Source of the DNA: DATLFS01 sp035540935
GTDB taxonomy: Bacteria > Actinomycetota > CADDZG01 > WHSQ01
NCBI GenBank assembly: GCA_035540935.1
Contig: DATLFS010000046.1
Location: 1-5,184, forward strand
Length of the DNA: 5,184 nucleotides
Direction of reading: 5' to 3'
Below the pieces are notes generated by a model. That model searched no databases, was not told the origin of the DNA, and was given only the letters and a program-made list of their open reading frames with translations. Shown here piece after piece: positions 4,115 through 5,184 of this stretch (position 1 is its first letter; the number at the start of each line of letters is the position of its first letter). Both the position numbers and the translations under genes were made by a program.

Positions 4115-5184
4115 GACCGAAGAGACGCTCGCCGATCGCGCGGAGCCCGGCCGCGTCGACGGCTTCGATCTCCAGGTACGGGACCCGGATCCACCGGTGC
4201 CGGGGGACGCGCCGGGCTAGGTCGTCGAGGTTCCTCTCCTCCAACTCGACCACTTTCCGGAACTCCTCCTCGTTCTCGAGCAGCCGGGCCAGGAGCCGCG
4301 CGCGCTCACCACCCTCCGCGAGACGATGGAGCTGGCGAGGCTTCGGGTCGATCGGGTCCTCGCCGAAGCGCGGGTGCACGCGATTCACCACGAGCGCGCC
4401 GAAGGGAAGACCCGATTCGTTGAGTCGCGTCGCGAAGAAGGTCGCTTCCTCGACCGAGTCCGCCGCCGGCGAGGTGACGATGACGAACGAGGTGACGTCG
4501 CTCTTCAGGAGGCGGGCGACCTCCCCCGCCCTCTCCTTGAACCCGTCGTACATCCCTTCGAGGTTGGCGAAGAACTCGGCGGTGTCGTCGAGGACGTCGG
4601 CGCCGACGATCCGCTTCACGATCCGGAGGAAGGTGGTCGCGGCAACGTTCGCCATACGCATTAGCCCTCCGCCCGCCTTCATGTAAGGGAAGAGGAACCA
4701 TCTCAGGACGCGGCTCTCGAAGAAGTCGGTGAGCCGTCGCGGCGCGTCGAGGAAGTCGAGCGCGTTTCGGGTGGGCGGCGTGTCGATGACGATGACGTCG
4801 AACTGCCCGTCCGCGTGGAGCTCGTAGAGCTTCTCCATCGCCATGTACTCCTGCGTTCCCGAGAGCGTCGAGGAGATGTTGCGGTAGAAGCGATTGGCGA
4901 TGATGCGCTCGGCCTGGTCACGGCTGGGGGCGTAGCGCATGACCACTTCGTCGAACGTGGTTTTCGTGTCCAGCATCAAGGCCCAGAGCTCCCCTTCGAC
5001 CTCCAGGCCCGCGGCCGTGAACTTCCGGGGGGAGACCTTCGTCGGGTCGTTCGTCAGCTCCTTCAGTCCGAGCGCGGAGGCGAGGCGGCGCGCCGGGTCG
5101 ATGGTCAAGACGGCCGCACGTTTACCGCGGCGCGCCGCCTCGAGCGCGATCGCGGCCGCGGTGGTCGTCTTCCCCACACCACCC
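4104..5184 (-). CDS. ArsA/GET3-like ATPase, Rv3680 type (5' end outside window)
   Basis: About 359 residues are visible; only the extreme N-terminus lies beyond the right edge. The first codons read GGVGKTTT (from 5183), the deviant Walker A P-loop of the ArsA/GET3/MinD class. LTIDPARRLASALGL (signature region near 5111-5067), IVIDTPPTRNALDFLDAP (Walker B/switch II, near 4790-4737) and VVNRVHP (nucleotide-base loop, near 4391-4371) follow. The TQEYMAMEKL motif and overall arrangement match, from memory, the mycobacterial Rv3679/Rv3680 pair annotated as anion-transporting ATPases. No cysteine is visible, so the arsenite-binding Cys triad of ArsA and the CxxC zinc site of GET3 are both absent. 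Arsenite export is therefore unlikely; a dimeric ATPase acting on membrane clients or redox-linked tasks is possible but unproven. Mycobacteria have two such genes in tandem, so a paralogue may lie upstream, beyond the window. The stop is within a perfect hairpin, and sdhC follows after 31 nt. Confidence 0.92.
   Translation of the reverse strand, partial: GGVGKTTTAAAIALEAARRGKRAAVLTIDPARRLASALGLKELTNDPTKVSPRKFTAAGLEVEGELWALMLDTKTTFDEVVMRYAPSRDQAERIIANRFYRNISSTLSGTQEYMAMEKLYELHADGQFDVIVIDTPPTRNALDFLDAPRRLTDFFESRVLRWFLFPYMKAGGGLMRMANVAATTFLRIVKRIVGADVLDDTAEFFANLEGMYDGFKERAGEVARLLKSDVTSFVIVTSPAADSVEEATFFATRLNESGLPFGALVVNRVHPRFGEDPIDPKPRQLHRLAEGGERARLLARLLENEEEFRKVVELEERNLDDLARRVPRHRWIRVPYLEIEAVDAAGLRAIGERLFGPAA

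Overview
The window is high-GC DNA, densely packed with genes on both strands. A WhiB-family iron-sulfur protein (found essentially only in Actinomycetota and their phages), an actinobacterial-type SdhC and an ArsA-like ATPase of the Mycobacterium Rv3679/Rv3680 type all point to an actinobacterium. The genus cannot be fixed from this sequence.

Left part (1-2201). The 3' end of a STAS-domain anti-sigma-factor antagonist enters from the left edge. It meets, stop codon on stop codon, a small single-span membrane protein read leftwards. A rightward copD-like gene for an eight-span copper-resistance membrane protein follows. Its 3' end overlaps by 26 bp the end of a leftward copC-like gene, which encodes a secreted, membrane-anchored protein with a CopC domain and a long His/Gly/Asp-rich segment. 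CopC and CopD normally work as a pair in copper handling at the membrane; here they are tail to tail rather than in one operon. The 78 bp between the small ORF and copD must hold their divergent start signals, but I see no convincing promoter there.

Middle (2202-2423). This 222-bp divergent intergenic region separates copC from whiB. It contains a potentially structured copC leader with a tRNA T-arm-like motif, a perfect 12-bp palindrome followed by two related half-sites, and a further inverted repeat. It is the main candidate regulatory region of the window.

Right part (2424-5184). The rightward whiB gene converges, with a 3-nt gap, on a leftward cluster. In transcription order this is an ArsA/GET3-like ATPase (5' end outside the window), then sdhC, then an unrecognised 292-residue protein whose start codon overlaps the sdhC stop. 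ArsA-like ATPase next to whiB resembles the Mycobacterium tuberculosis Rv3679-Rv3680-whiB4 neighbourhood. An sdhC without adjacent sdhD, sdhA or sdhB between them is unusual. The cluster suggests a link between membrane-protein or redox homeostasis and respiration, but that link is inference.

I see no mobile element, CRISPR array, complete tRNA or rRNA. The most unusual items are the CopC-like protein that lacks the usual copper-ligand histidines but carries a His-rich tail, and the orphan sdhC coupled to an unknown protein.
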